Part shown: piece by piece, positions 52,640 through 60,759 of the stretch
Position numbering within the stretch: the first letter of the stretch is position 1
Layout of the letters: each line of letters opens with the position of its first letter
DNA from: Brevundimonas fontaquae
Lineage (GTDB): Bacteria; Pseudomonadota; Alphaproteobacteria; Caulobacterales; Caulobacteraceae
Direction of reading: 5' to 3'
Assembly: GCF_017086445.1 (NCBI RefSeq)
Contig: NZ_CP070968.1
Span: 992,001 to 1,056,000 of the forward strand
Length of the DNA: 64,000 nt
Translations under genes and position numbers: made by a program
The notes under the pieces: generated by a model
The model's input: the letters and a program-made list of their open reading frames with translations, nothing else
What the model was told of the DNA's origin: nothing
The model's database searches: none

Positions 52640-54127
52640 CTAGGGGCCGACGTCGTCCGCATCGGCGCGTCGGTCGTCGGGCCGTGGCAGGTTGAGAGCG
52701 ATACCCAGGGCCTCCGCCAGCCGGGTGTCGCGACGATAGATGTCATCGCGAAAAGCGACGCGGCCCTGGCCGTCCAGGAAAGCGGTCCAATACAGCAGGC
52801 GTACGTCGATCGGCCGACCGGTCGCCACCCGGACGGTCTCGCCGCTGTCCAGCGCGGCGTCGAATCGGGCGAGCCTTGCGGGGTCGGGCGCGAGCAGAAG
52901 CCGAGCGAAGCCGACCGCGTCCTGCACCCGCACGCAGCTATGGCTCAGATGCCGGAAGCTCTGGTTGAACGCGCCCCGCGAAGGGGTGTCGTGCAGGAAG
53001 ATGGCGTAGCTGTCCTGAAGCTCGAACTTGACCTGGCCCAAGGCGGCGTTCGGACCCGCGCGCTGCACCACCATGCCGTTCTGGATCGTCATGTTGCGCG
53101 CCCGCATATAGGCGGCGCCGCGCGGCAGGATTTCGCGCTGGGCGATGGAGGTCGGCACCGTCCAGGGCGGATTGGCGACGACCGAGGCGAAGGGCCGTTC
53201 GAGGCTGGGCGTCGCATTGTCAGCATCGCCCGTCACCACTCGCATCGAATGCACGGGGCGTCCGTCCTTCCAGTAGACCATGATGGAGGCGGCGGTGTTC
53301 ACCTCAATCCGTTCCGGCGCGACGTCCCGCTTCAGCCAGCGGCGGCGTTCCAGATTGAGCGCGATCTGGCGCGCGCGGGCCTCGGCTGAAATCGACAGCG
53401 CCCGCTGGGTCGCCGGGCCGATGCGGGCGTCCGTCTCCAGGCCGTGGCGCACCTGGAACGCCCGAATGGCCTCTTGAAGCACCGATCCGTAGTCACCGCC
53501 GGACGAACCCACCATCGAGGCGGCGGCGTCGCTGAGATCACCTTCCACCCTAAGGCGTGGCAGGAGGGCGGGAAGGCGGGGGTCCGACGCAAACGGTTCG
53601 ATCGTCGCGCCCAGGGCGAAGGCCGGCCAGCCGCCGCGATCGGCGATGGCGCGATAGCGGAGGAAGCCGTCGCACAGGCCCTGATAACCGCGGTCCTGGG
53701 GCGCGAGGCCGGCCATGGTCTCGGCCAAGGTTCCGTCATCGACCGCCTTCGCCAGCAGCGGCGGCGTATCGACCTGGTTGCGACCCATTTCCCAAAGGGT
53801 CTCGACTGATGCCGGGTCGACCCGACCGTGGGCGAGCGCCTCGGCCAGGGTCAGGATGGCCTGGGTCAGTTCGGCTTCGCTTAGGGCGAGGCCGTCGGGC
53901 GCCGCTAGGCCGTGGCGGTCCGCCAGGGCCAAGGCGTCCATGGCTTGCCGGCGCGATGGCCCCGACCAGGCGGGACGACCGCCTCGGGCGGCGTAGAAGG
54001 CTCTGGTCAGGGCAGTGATGTTGAAGGATGCGGGTGCGGCGCGCGCCGCCGTCGAGGCCCAGAGCGGCGCTGCGGCCGCCGCCAGCAGGTGTCGACGGTT
54101 CAAGGTGACGGAGCGACGGTTGGCCAT
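52640..54127 (-). CDS. L,D-transpeptidase, YcbB/LdtD-like
   Basis: 495 residues with a Tat-like signal (NRRHLLAAAAAPLWA). An N-terminal scaffold (about 40-200) precedes a peptidoglycan-binding-type helical segment (YGSVLQEAIRAFQVRHGL) and the YkuD catalytic domain ending in RHLSHSCVRVQD, which contains the S-x-x-C-R-type cysteine site. It would make 3-3 peptidoglycan cross-links or attach proteins in the periplasm. The ATG is 23 bp from a perfect CTTAAG box, and no RBS is close, so a leaderless start is possible. Confidence 0.87.
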   Translation of the reverse strand: MANRRSVTLNRRHLLAAAAAPLWASTAARAAPASFNITALTRAFYAARGGRPAWSGPSRRQAMDALALADRHGLAAPDGLALSEAELTQAILTLAEALAHGRVDPASVETLWEMGRNQVDTPPLLAKAVDDGTLAETMAGLAPQDRGYQGLCDGFLRYRAIADRGGWPAFALGATIEPFASDPRLPALLPRLRVEGDLSDAAASMVGSSGGDYGSVLQEAIRAFQVRHGLETDARIGPATQRALSISAEARARQIALNLERRRWLKRDVAPERIEVNTAASIMVYWKDGRPVHSMRVVTGDADNATPSLERPFASVVANPPWTVPTSIAQREILPRGAAYMRARNMTIQNGMVVQRAGPNAALGQVKFELQDSYAIFLHDTPSRGAFNQSFRHLSHSCVRVQDAVGFARLLLAPDPARLARFDAALDSGETVRVATGRPIDVRLLYWTAFLDGQGRVAFRDDIYRRDTRLAEALGIALNLPRPDDRRADADDVGP

Positions 54128-54150
54128 GCCGCGGATAGGTCGGCTCCAAC

Positions 54151-54167
54151 CTTAAGGCAGGCTTAAG
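54151..54167. promoter_or_regulatory. PmrA/QseB-type box 2 (L,D-transpeptidase)
   Basis: CTTAAG-GCAGG-CTTAAG, 24-40 bp before the L,D-transpeptidase ATG, and overlapping the stop codon of the AcfC-like gene. Confidence 0.7.
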
Positions 54168-54936
54168 GTTGGCCGGTCCGCCAGCCCCAACGCGCGAAGA
54201 TGGCGGCCCCCTCGTCGGACTTCAAAAAGTCGAGGAAGGGCTGGGCGTCGGCGTCCTGGCGGCCAGTGTCCGTCACCACGGCGCCGGCGTCGCGGTAGAT
54301 GCGATAGGGCTCTTCGACCTCGACCACATCAGCGAGGGTCGGATTGGCGACCTGCCAGATGCCCCAGATGATCCACGCGTCCAGCGTCGGGTCGTCAATC
54401 CAGGCCTGGCGGGCCTCGGCGCTGTTGCGGGCATAGACGACGATGTTGTGACGCAGCGCCCGGACCTTGGCGATGTCGCCGGTGCGGCCGGCCATATCCT
54501 CCCACAGGCCGTTCTGGCCCGCGCCATTGACGACCAAGACCCGGCGACCCGGCTGGAAGAGATCTTCCAGGCCGCCGATGCCGTCCGGATTTCCCGGCCG
54601 CACGAGGATAGAGGACGTCCGCAGATAGAGCGGCTCGACCGCCTCGGCGCGGATGCGTCCGTCCAGAGCGCTGACGAAGTCGGTCATCATCGTCTCCGAG
54701 CCGGAGAAGATCAGGTCGCCGTCCGCCTTGGCCTGATCAAGCCATTGGGGCGTCGGTCCAGCGACGACGGCCACCGCGCGACCGGTACGCGTTTCATAGG
54801 CCTTCGCTGCGTCACGCATGGCGGGGGCGGGGCCGCCGGGACCGTAGACATGAAGAGGATCGGCAGGCGACTGCGCCTGGGCGGCCAGGGCCGTCGCGCT
54901 TAAAAGGGCGACTAGCGCCAGTGTGGAAGGACGCAT
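54163..54936 (-). CDS. periplasmic substrate-binding protein, AcfC-like
   Basis: 257 residues from ATG 54936, which shares a base with the BLH stop (TGATG). Signal peptide to A-Q-A-Q, then YGPGGPAPAMRDAAKAYE, AGPTPQWLDQAK, IFSGSETMMTDFV and VVNGAGQNGLWEDMAGRTGDI, a clear match to AcfC-type type-2 periplasmic binding folds, related to ModA/sulfate-binding proteins. No permease lies with it, so it may bind an oxyanion or act as a sensor/scavenger. Confidence 0.85.
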   Translation of the reverse strand: MRPSTLALVALLSATALAAQAQSPADPLHVYGPGGPAPAMRDAAKAYETRTGRAVAVVAGPTPQWLDQAKADGDLIFSGSETMMTDFVSALDGRIRAEAVEPLYLRTSSILVRPGNPDGIGGLEDLFQPGRRVLVVNGAGQNGLWEDMAGRTGDIAKVRALRHNIVVYARNSAEARQAWIDDPTLDAWIIWGIWQVANPTLADVVEVEEPYRIYRDAGAVVTDTGRQDADAQPFLDFLKSDEGAAIFARWGWRTGQP

Positions 54937-55835
54937 CAACGAGTCTCCTGGGGCGGGGCGAAGTGATTGGCGGGGATCTTGAAATAGATGCGGCCGTCCT
55001 CGGAGGGCGGCGGCAGGACGCCGCCGCGAATGTTCACCTGAAGCGCGTAGAGCATCAGGTTCGGCAAGGGCAGGGTAGCGTCCCGCCCGTCACGAAGCCG
55101 AACGAAATCCGCCTCGCTCCGCCCGCCGCCGACATGGATATTGTCCGCCTTCTGCTCACGCACAGTGCTGAAGCAGGCGGGCTCGCGGCCATCGGGGCCA
55201 TAGTCGTGGCCGACGAAGACGCCCGTGTCCTCGGGCAAGGCCAGGATGTCTTGGATGCTTTCGTAGAGCGCCTTGGAGTCGCCGCCCGGGAAGTCGGCGC
55301 GCGAGGTGCCCGCATCCGGCATCATCAGAGTGTCGTGGACGAAGGCGTTGCCGCCAATCACATAGGTGATGGACGCCAGAGTGTGGCCTGGGGAGAAGAT
55401 GACCCGCCCCGGCAGGTCGCCGACGGCGAACGCATCACCGGCCTGGAAGAGTCTGTCCCACTGGCGACCATCGGCCGGGAAGTCGTCGTCCAAGCCGTAG
55501 ATGTCCTTCCACAGCCTCTGGACGCCAACCACTTTCTCGCCGATGGCGGTTGGAGCCTCTAGCTTCTCGTTGAGATAGGGCGCGGCCGAGAAATGGTCGG
55601 CATGGGGATGGGTGTCCAGCAACCATTCGACGGTCAGGCCCTCGGCCTCGACGTATTTGAGAATGGCGTCAGCGTTGCGCGTCGATGTCGCCGCCGCCTT
55701 CTCGTCGAAATCCCAGACCGGATCGATGATCGCGCATTTTCGGGTGCCCGGGTCGGAGACGACGTACTGCCAGCTGCCGGTCTTCTTGTCGTGAAGCGCC
55801 GCGATGCGGGCCCCGCCGTGTTCGATGATCTGCAT
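54936..55835 (-). CDS. BLH-type MBL-fold persulfide dioxygenase, copy 2
   Basis: 299 residues from ATG 55835 (GGAG RBS at spacing 7), preferred over ATG 55853. Iron site T-H-P-H-A-D-H, then FSPGHTLASITYV, DTLMMPDAGTSRADFPGGDSKALY and GHDYGPDGRE. It is clearly related to copy 1 but not a recent duplicate. It lies between peroxiredoxin 2 and the AcfC-like gene. Confidence 0.9.
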   Translation of the reverse strand: MQIIEHGGARIAALHDKKTGSWQYVVSDPGTRKCAIIDPVWDFDEKAAATSTRNADAILKYVEAEGLTVEWLLDTHPHADHFSAAPYLNEKLEAPTAIGEKVVGVQRLWKDIYGLDDDFPADGRQWDRLFQAGDAFAVGDLPGRVIFSPGHTLASITYVIGGNAFVHDTLMMPDAGTSRADFPGGDSKALYESIQDILALPEDTGVFVGHDYGPDGREPACFSTVREQKADNIHVGGGRSEADFVRLRDGRDATLPLPNLMLYALQVNIRGGVLPPPSEDGRIYFKIPANHFAPPQETR

Positions 55836-55900
55836 GAAGGCTCCGTTTGACATCGTTGAGAGAAAGGCCGGACCCCTTTCGCGGTCCGGCCGGCGTCTGA

Positions 55901-56551
55901 TCAGGCGGCTTTCGGGGCGTCGGGGAGGTCGCGCGTCGAAAAGTACCAGTCGGTGTAGTCATAACCCTCCGAAGCGCGGGCTTCGGCCGCCTCGGCGGTC
56001 TTGGGCGGGGGGACGATGGCGGGTTGGCCAGGGCGCCAGTTTTCAGGCGTTGCGACCCCGTTGGCGTCGGACGCCTGCAGGGCGGTGAGAAGCCGGACGA
56101 ACTCTTCAATGCTGCGGCCATTGCTCATGGGGTAGTAGACCATGGCGCGCAGCTTGCCTTCCGGATCGATCAGGAAGGTGGCGCGAACGGCCGAGGTGTC
56201 GGCGGCGCCGGGATGGATCATCCCGTAGGCCTGGGCCACTTCCATCTTCAGATCCTCGATGATGGGGAAGGGGATTTGGACGCCGAACTTCTCCTTGATG
56301 TTCCGCGTCCAGGCCAGATGAGAGAAAATACTGTCGATGGAGAGCCCCAGGAGCTCGCAATTCATCGCGGCGAATTCATCCGCGTGCTTGGCGAAGCCAA
56401 TGAACTCGGTCGTGCAGACCGGGGTGAAGTCCGAGGGGTGGGAAAAGAGGATCAGCCATTTGCCGCGGTAATCGGCCAGGCTGCGATCACCGTGGGTGGT
56501 GCGGGCGCGAAAGTCAGGGGCGGGTTCGTTGAGGCGGGGCAGTCCAGTCAT
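55901..56551 (-). CDS. peroxiredoxin (Prx6/1-Cys type), copy 2
   Basis: 216 residues from ATG 56551 with AAGGAG upstream. Peroxidatic Cys46 in D-F-T-P-V-C-T-T-E; SHLAWTRNIKEKFGV, then GRSIEEFVRLLTALQ and an aromatic tail DYTDWYFSTRDL. It is a paralogue of the gene at 51131 and, like it, follows the 14-bp motif. Confidence 0.9.
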   Translation of the reverse strand: MTGLPRLNEPAPDFRARTTHGDRSLADYRGKWLILFSHPSDFTPVCTTEFIGFAKHADEFAAMNCELLGLSIDSIFSHLAWTRNIKEKFGVQIPFPIIEDLKMEVAQAYGMIHPGAADTSAVRATFLIDPEGKLRAMVYYPMSNGRSIEEFVRLLTALQASDANGVATPENWRPGQPAIVPPPKTAEAAEARASEGYDYTDWYFSTRDLPDAPKAA

Positions 56552-56589
56552 GTCGTTGTCTCCTTCAGACAGCCCACCAAACACTTACA

Positions 56590-56603
56590 TACATACTTAC
56601 ACA
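56590..56603. promoter_or_regulatory. candidate BigR/SqrR-type operator, copy 2
   Basis: On the minus strand GTGTAAGTATGTAT, 39-52 bp before the peroxiredoxin 2 start; 13 of 14 bases match 51075-51088. Confidence 0.55.
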
Positions 56604-56650
56604 AACGAATAGTTCTTATGGCCAGGAAAGGTTCCGCCTATGCCGGTCCG

Positions 56651-57175
56651 TCAGTTCACAACCAAGGCATATCCTGCCTGTTGGTGGTGGATGACCGTCA
56701 TCAGGGCGGCGAGGTCCACGGTCACGCCCGGCTCCAGTTCGGCTGGCGTAATACCTGCGCCCGCCATGGCCTGACCGCACAGCCGGACCTGAACGCCGCC
56801 GGCGATAAGAGCGCGTATCAGGGCGCTGTTGGGATTGATGTCGCCCTTGCCGCGCGCGGCCCAGGCGGCATCGGAGAGAACCCCAAGGGTGGCGGCGCCA
56901 TGCAGCACGACCACGATCTGACGATGGTCGGCATCGACGCCGCCCGCCGCCAGCATATTCGCCAGCCGCGCGACACGATCCAGCCCCTTCAACACCTTGT
57001 CGTCCGGACCGCCCTGGGAGACGTCGAAGATGACCTGGTAGACGCGCGACGGATCCGGCTGTTCGCCGGCCTCGGGCAGAGGTTTGAAACCGCCAAAACC
57101 TGAGACGGCCTGAGCGAAGCTGGGGGAGGCCGCAACGGAGGCGGCCAGGGTCAAGGCGAGGAGGAGGGTCTTCAT
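56651..57175 (-). CDS. exported DsrE-family protein
   Basis: 174 residues. Sec signal peptide (to S-F-A-Q), then a DsrE-type fold: YQVIFDVSQGG, IVVVLHGAATLGVL, VQVRLCGQAMAGAGITPAELEPGV (the conserved Cys) and VIHHQQAGYALVVN. Periplasmic DsrE proteins occur with sox and sulfur-carrier genes and may bind or pass sulfane sulfur. Last gene of the dsbD operon. Confidence 0.85.
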   Translation of the reverse strand: MKTLLLALTLAASVAASPSFAQAVSGFGGFKPLPEAGEQPDPSRVYQVIFDVSQGGPDDKVLKGLDRVARLANMLAAGGVDADHRQIVVVLHGAATLGVLSDAAWAARGKGDINPNSALIRALIAGGVQVRLCGQAMAGAGITPAELEPGVTVDLAALMTVIHHQQAGYALVVN

Positions 57176-57201
57176 GGCGGGCTCCGATGCGAGGCGATGG
57201 G

Positions 57202-57819
57202 TCAGGGGCGACGGGCGATCAGGTCGATGAGGGCCGAACGGCCACAGTGGCCTGCGCCCTCCGAGACGTCGCTGTCGTGGCCTCTCAAATGCAGAATATC
57301 GAAGTCGGCGAAGGCGTCGCGGAGCAGCGCCTCGGTGTAGAGGTTCTCGACCTGCCCCGGGCCGCCCGTACCATAGGCGATCTGTTCCGGCCGATAGCCC
57401 TGCAGCAGGACCAGGCCGCCAGGCTTCACCGCCGCCTTCATACGCTCGAAGATCCGGTCGCGCCGGGCAGGCGGGGCGAACTGAATGAAGACGGCGACCA
57501 CGACGTCGAAGGCGTCCTGCGGCCAGGCCCAGGTTTCGAGATCCGCCAACTGAGCGTCCAGCGCGACCCCGCGTCGCTTGGCCAGGGCGAGCGCCTTCTC
57601 GATCGCGCGAGGGGCGATGTCGGTGGTCGTGACGGTCAGGCCCTGTTCGGCGAGCCATACGCCGTTTCGACCCTCGCCGTCGGCGACCGCCAGCGCCGTC
57701 ATGCCCGGCGTCAGTCGATCGATTTGGGCGGCCAGAAAGGCATTGGGGGCTTCGCCGAACAGATAGTCCTGACGGTCGTAGCGGGTGTTCCAGAAGTCGC
57801 GCGCGGTGATGGGGTCCAT
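57202..57819 (-). CDS. SAM-dependent methyltransferase, TehB-like
   Basis: 205 residues. N-terminus FWNTRYDRQDYLFGEAPNAFLA is typical of TehB-like/thiol methyltransferases; motif I is AVADGEGRNGVWLAEQG, with the acidic TTTDI after. It may methylate a small toxic anion or thiol. Located between the SoxB-like and dsrE genes. Confidence 0.83.
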   Translation of the reverse strand: MDPITARDFWNTRYDRQDYLFGEAPNAFLAAQIDRLTPGMTALAVADGEGRNGVWLAEQGLTVTTTDIAPRAIEKALALAKRRGVALDAQLADLETWAWPQDAFDVVVAVFIQFAPPARRDRIFERMKAAVKPGGLVLLQGYRPEQIAYGTGGPGQVENLYTEALLRDAFADFDILHLRGHDSDVSEGAGHCGRSALIDLIARRP

Positions 57820-57830
57820 AAGGGTGTCTT

Positions 57831-59258
57831 TCAGATGATCAGGACGCTGGCGGGCAGGTCGGTCTCGCCGGGTGTATGATCGGCGAACCAGGTCTCCAGC
57901 GCTTCAACAGCGGATATGCCCAGCGTCTGGCGATCGCGGCCGTAGCGTTTGGGCACGCCCTGGGCGGTGATGAAGGCGACCCGGTAATCCCTGTCCGGCT
58001 CGATCGGGCGACCTCCGATCAGGAGGCGGTCGAGGCGCTGCCCCTTCGGATTCTCAAGCTTGACGAAAGCCGTCAGCCCCCGGCAGCGTTTGATATAGCC
58101 GCCCATCTGCTCATACGGGTCCGCGGCGAAGGTGCGCTCCAGATTCTCTTCGAGCATGGCCTTCAGCTCGGCTCCTGTCAGCGTCGTGCGCGAGATCGGG
58201 GGATTCATCGGCACGATGTTGTAGAGGTCGCCCAAGGTGACCGGACCCGGGGCGACCGGCGCGCCGTAGCGCCAGCCGTTAGAGAAGGCGACCTCGACCT
58301 CGGCTGCCGTGGCGACCGCCGCCAGAAGAACGTCGTCCATAGGCGCGCTGGCCATGGCGTAGCGATGCAGGGGCAGGGCCGTGCGGCCGACCACGCGCGC
58401 CAGACGCTCCCGCTCGGGAGCCAGGGCCGTCTCCACCAAGCCGGCGACGTGATCGTCTTCGGGGCCAGGGTCCACGGCAATGAGCCGATGCCGCCGCAGG
58501 GATACGCGGCCGTCTGCAATCTCCAGATCAAGCCGACCGACATAGGCGCCGTGGCATCCGGACTGGATAATCAGGGTGTCGCCGACGCGCGCCGGTTCGT
58601 GCAGGCGGTTATGGGTGTGGCCGCTCAGGATCACGTCGAGGCCCGGCGTTTCCGCGGCCAACTTCAGATCCTGTGGAAAGCCCAGGTGCGACAGCAGCAC
58701 GACCAGATCGACCTTCTCCTCCCGGAGCCGGTGCAACTGCTCGCGGGCTTCGGCCACCCCCATTTCAAACCGCACGCCTTCGGAGAAGGCAGGGGGCATG
58801 GTCTTGTCGACAATAGGACAGGCCAGGCCGATCACGCCGATCCTCAGACCACCGCGCTCGAAGATGCGGCGCCCTTCGAACACCGGCGCGCCGTCGTCTT
58901 TGCGGAAGACGTTGGCGGCCAGAACGGGATAATCGAGCCTTGAAGCGAGCGCCTTGAATCCCGCAGGCCCATAGGCGAATTCCCAGTGCGCTGTCATGGC
59001 GTCGATCTTCAGGGCGTTCATGATCGGAACCAGCGCCTCGCCCCGGCTGGCGACGGCGACCCGCGTGCCGTGGAAGGTGTCGCCGTTGTCCAGGGTCAGG
59101 CACGGACCTTCGGCGCGCGCCTCTTCGAAGATGCGGGCGATGCGGGCGACCCCGCCCAGCCGCTCGAACCGCCAGCCGCCTTCGGTGCGCACCAGTTCGG
59201 GATGCGGCTCGAGGTAACCGTGCAGGTCGTTCAGCTGGAGCAGGGTCAGGTCGGTCAT
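57831..59258 (-). CDS. SoxB-like metallophosphatase/5'-nucleotidase-family protein
   Basis: 475 residues. The metallophosphatase part has QLNDLHGY, LDNGDTFHGT, TAHWEFAYGP (the SoxB-style form of the GNHE block), LLSHLGFPQDL and SGHTHNR. The C-terminal nucleotidase domain has MNPPISRTTLTGAELKAMLEENLE and DPYEQMGGY. The similarity to SoxB, which cleaves sulfate from the Sox carrier, is notable, but no SoxYZ/A/X is present and there is no signal peptide, so cytosolic location is predicted. Confidence 0.8.
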   Translation of the reverse strand: MTDLTLLQLNDLHGYLEPHPELVRTEGGWRFERLGGVARIARIFEEARAEGPCLTLDNGDTFHGTRVAVASRGEALVPIMNALKIDAMTAHWEFAYGPAGFKALASRLDYPVLAANVFRKDDGAPVFEGRRIFERGGLRIGVIGLACPIVDKTMPPAFSEGVRFEMGVAEAREQLHRLREEKVDLVVLLSHLGFPQDLKLAAETPGLDVILSGHTHNRLHEPARVGDTLIIQSGCHGAYVGRLDLEIADGRVSLRRHRLIAVDPGPEDDHVAGLVETALAPERERLARVVGRTALPLHRYAMASAPMDDVLLAAVATAAEVEVAFSNGWRYGAPVAPGPVTLGDLYNIVPMNPPISRTTLTGAELKAMLEENLERTFAADPYEQMGGYIKRCRGLTAFVKLENPKGQRLDRLLIGGRPIEPDRDYRVAFITAQGVPKRYGRDRQTLGISAVEALETWFADHTPGETDLPASVLII

Positions 59259-59266
59259 GGTCGGTC

Positions 59267-59941
59267 TCAGCGCAGCGGTTGTCCGGAACGAATACGACCG
59301 ATCACGGCCTCCAGTTGCGCCTGGGGCATGCCGCCAGGGATCAGATTGCCGTTAATGATAAAGGCGGGCGTGCCCTGCAGGGCCAAAGCCGCCGCCTCTC
59401 GGCCATTGCGGTCCAGCACGGCGTCGATGTCTGCGCGGTGATCGGCCAGGTCCTGGTTCAGGCGCGCCATGTCTACGCCGGCCGACTGGACCAGACGCGT
59501 GATGTCCGCCTGGTCGGCGATGCGCGACGGCGACAGCATGAAGGCGTTATGGACGGCCTCATACTTGCCCTGATAGCCGGCGGCCAGGGCGGTCCGGGCG
59601 GCGGTCTCCGAGACGTCGCCGAAGATCGGCCAGTCCTTGTACAGGACGCGAACCTTGGGGTCCGCCTTCAGCAGGCCGTCGATCTCGGGCTGCATCTTCT
59701 TGCAGTAGGGGCAGTTGTAATCGACGAAGCCGATAATGGTCACATCGGCGTTCTCGGCGCCGATGAAGGGCGCGGCCGGATCCCGAAGCAGATCGTTGAA
59801 ACCGACCTGGGCGATGGCGGGCATGTCCTGTCCAGAGGCGGCGGCAGGGCTGGCGGGCGCCGCGCCGTTGTCAGCGTCGGCGGGGCCGCAGGCGGCGAGC
59901 GCCAGAACGGCGGCGAGAGCGGGGGCGAAGGTGCGGTTCAT
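59267..59941 (-). CDS. DsbA-family thiol oxidoreductase, lipoprotein
   Basis: 224 residues from ATG 59941. Lipobox L-A-A-C near residue 18, then a linker and a thioredoxin-fold domain with an inserted helical domain: FVDYNCPYCKKMQPEI (CPYC active site), then LYKDWPIFG and the cis-Pro region GTPAFIINGNLIPGG. Similar to Com1/BdbD-type oxidoreductases. It would act in the periplasm, recycled by DsbD or TlpA of the same operon. Confidence 0.9.
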   Translation of the reverse strand: MNRTFAPALAAVLALAACGPADADNGAAPASPAAASGQDMPAIAQVGFNDLLRDPAAPFIGAENADVTIIGFVDYNCPYCKKMQPEIDGLLKADPKVRVLYKDWPIFGDVSETAARTALAAGYQGKYEAVHNAFMLSPSRIADQADITRLVQSAGVDMARLNQDLADHRADIDAVLDRNGREAAALALQGTPAFIINGNLIPGGMPQAQLEAVIGRIRSGQPLR

Positions 59942-59964
59942 GAATGCTCCGTGGGGCGAGGGGG

Positions 59965-60759
59965 TCAATGCAGACGCGCGATTTCGGTCGCGATCTGTTC
60001 GGGGGCGATTTCCCCCATGTGGGCCTTGGCTAGACGGCCGTCGGCGTGGAGGAACAGGGTCACCGGAATGCCGGCCGTGCCGTAGTGGCGCGGCACCGCC
60101 ATGGCCTCGTCGAACAGGACATGGTCGAGCGCCAGTCCCTGGCTCTGGAGGAAGGCGCGAACGCCGGCCTCGCCCTCGCCCTGGTTGACGAAGAGGAAGC
60201 GCACGTTCGGATGAGCTTTCTCGGCCTGAGCCAAGGCCGGCATCTCTCGTCGGCATGGCGGGCACCAGGTGGCCCAGAGATTGATCACCGTGGGCCGGTC
60301 GCCCGGAGCGGAAAGGTCGACGGGCGGGCCGTCCATCGCCGCCAGCGTCAGGGCGGGCGGCGCCATGGGCTGCGTCGCCGACGCCAATTGATGGGCGGTC
60401 GTCCAAACCAGGGCGCTGGCCAGGACAGGCGCAATGGCCCAAGCGCGTTCGCGCGGGGTGCGCAGCAGCAGGAAGGTGGCCAGGATCACGACCGGCGCGA
60501 CCCAGATCCAGCTGAACCCGCCCTGCCAGACCGCGAACGCCCGCCACGGGTCGGCGCCGAAATACTCCCAATGCGTCGCCACGTGACCGAGGCGGGCGGC
60601 CGCCAGACCGCCGAACACCAGAACGGTGCTCCACAGGTTGAAGCGCGGGCTGACACGGCTGGCCAGCAGTCCGGCGCCGATCATGAAGACGAATACGCCT
60701 GCGATGATGGCGAACCGTTCGCCCGACAGGACGAGCGGACCCAGGGTGATGGCGTTCAT
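59965..60759 (-). CDS. TlpA-family thioredoxin with Lgt-like membrane domain
   Basis: 264 residues. The N-terminal about 130 residues form four helices resembling prolipoprotein diacylglyceryl transferase (AARLGHVATHWEYFGADPWRAFAVWQGGFSW). The C-terminal domain is TlpA-like with INLWATWCPPCRREMPAL (CPPC) and cis-Pro GIPVTLF. It would be a membrane-tethered periplasmic disulfide reductase. ATGA overlap with dsbD indicates that the two are coupled. Confidence 0.87.
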   Translation of the reverse strand: MNAITLGPLVLSGERFAIIAGVFVFMIGAGLLASRVSPRFNLWSTVLVFGGLAAARLGHVATHWEYFGADPWRAFAVWQGGFSWIWVAPVVILATFLLLRTPRERAWAIAPVLASALVWTTAHQLASATQPMAPPALTLAAMDGPPVDLSAPGDRPTVINLWATWCPPCRREMPALAQAEKAHPNVRFLFVNQGEGEAGVRAFLQSQGLALDHVLFDEAMAVPRHYGTAGIPVTLFLHADGRLAKAHMGEIAPEQIATEIARLH

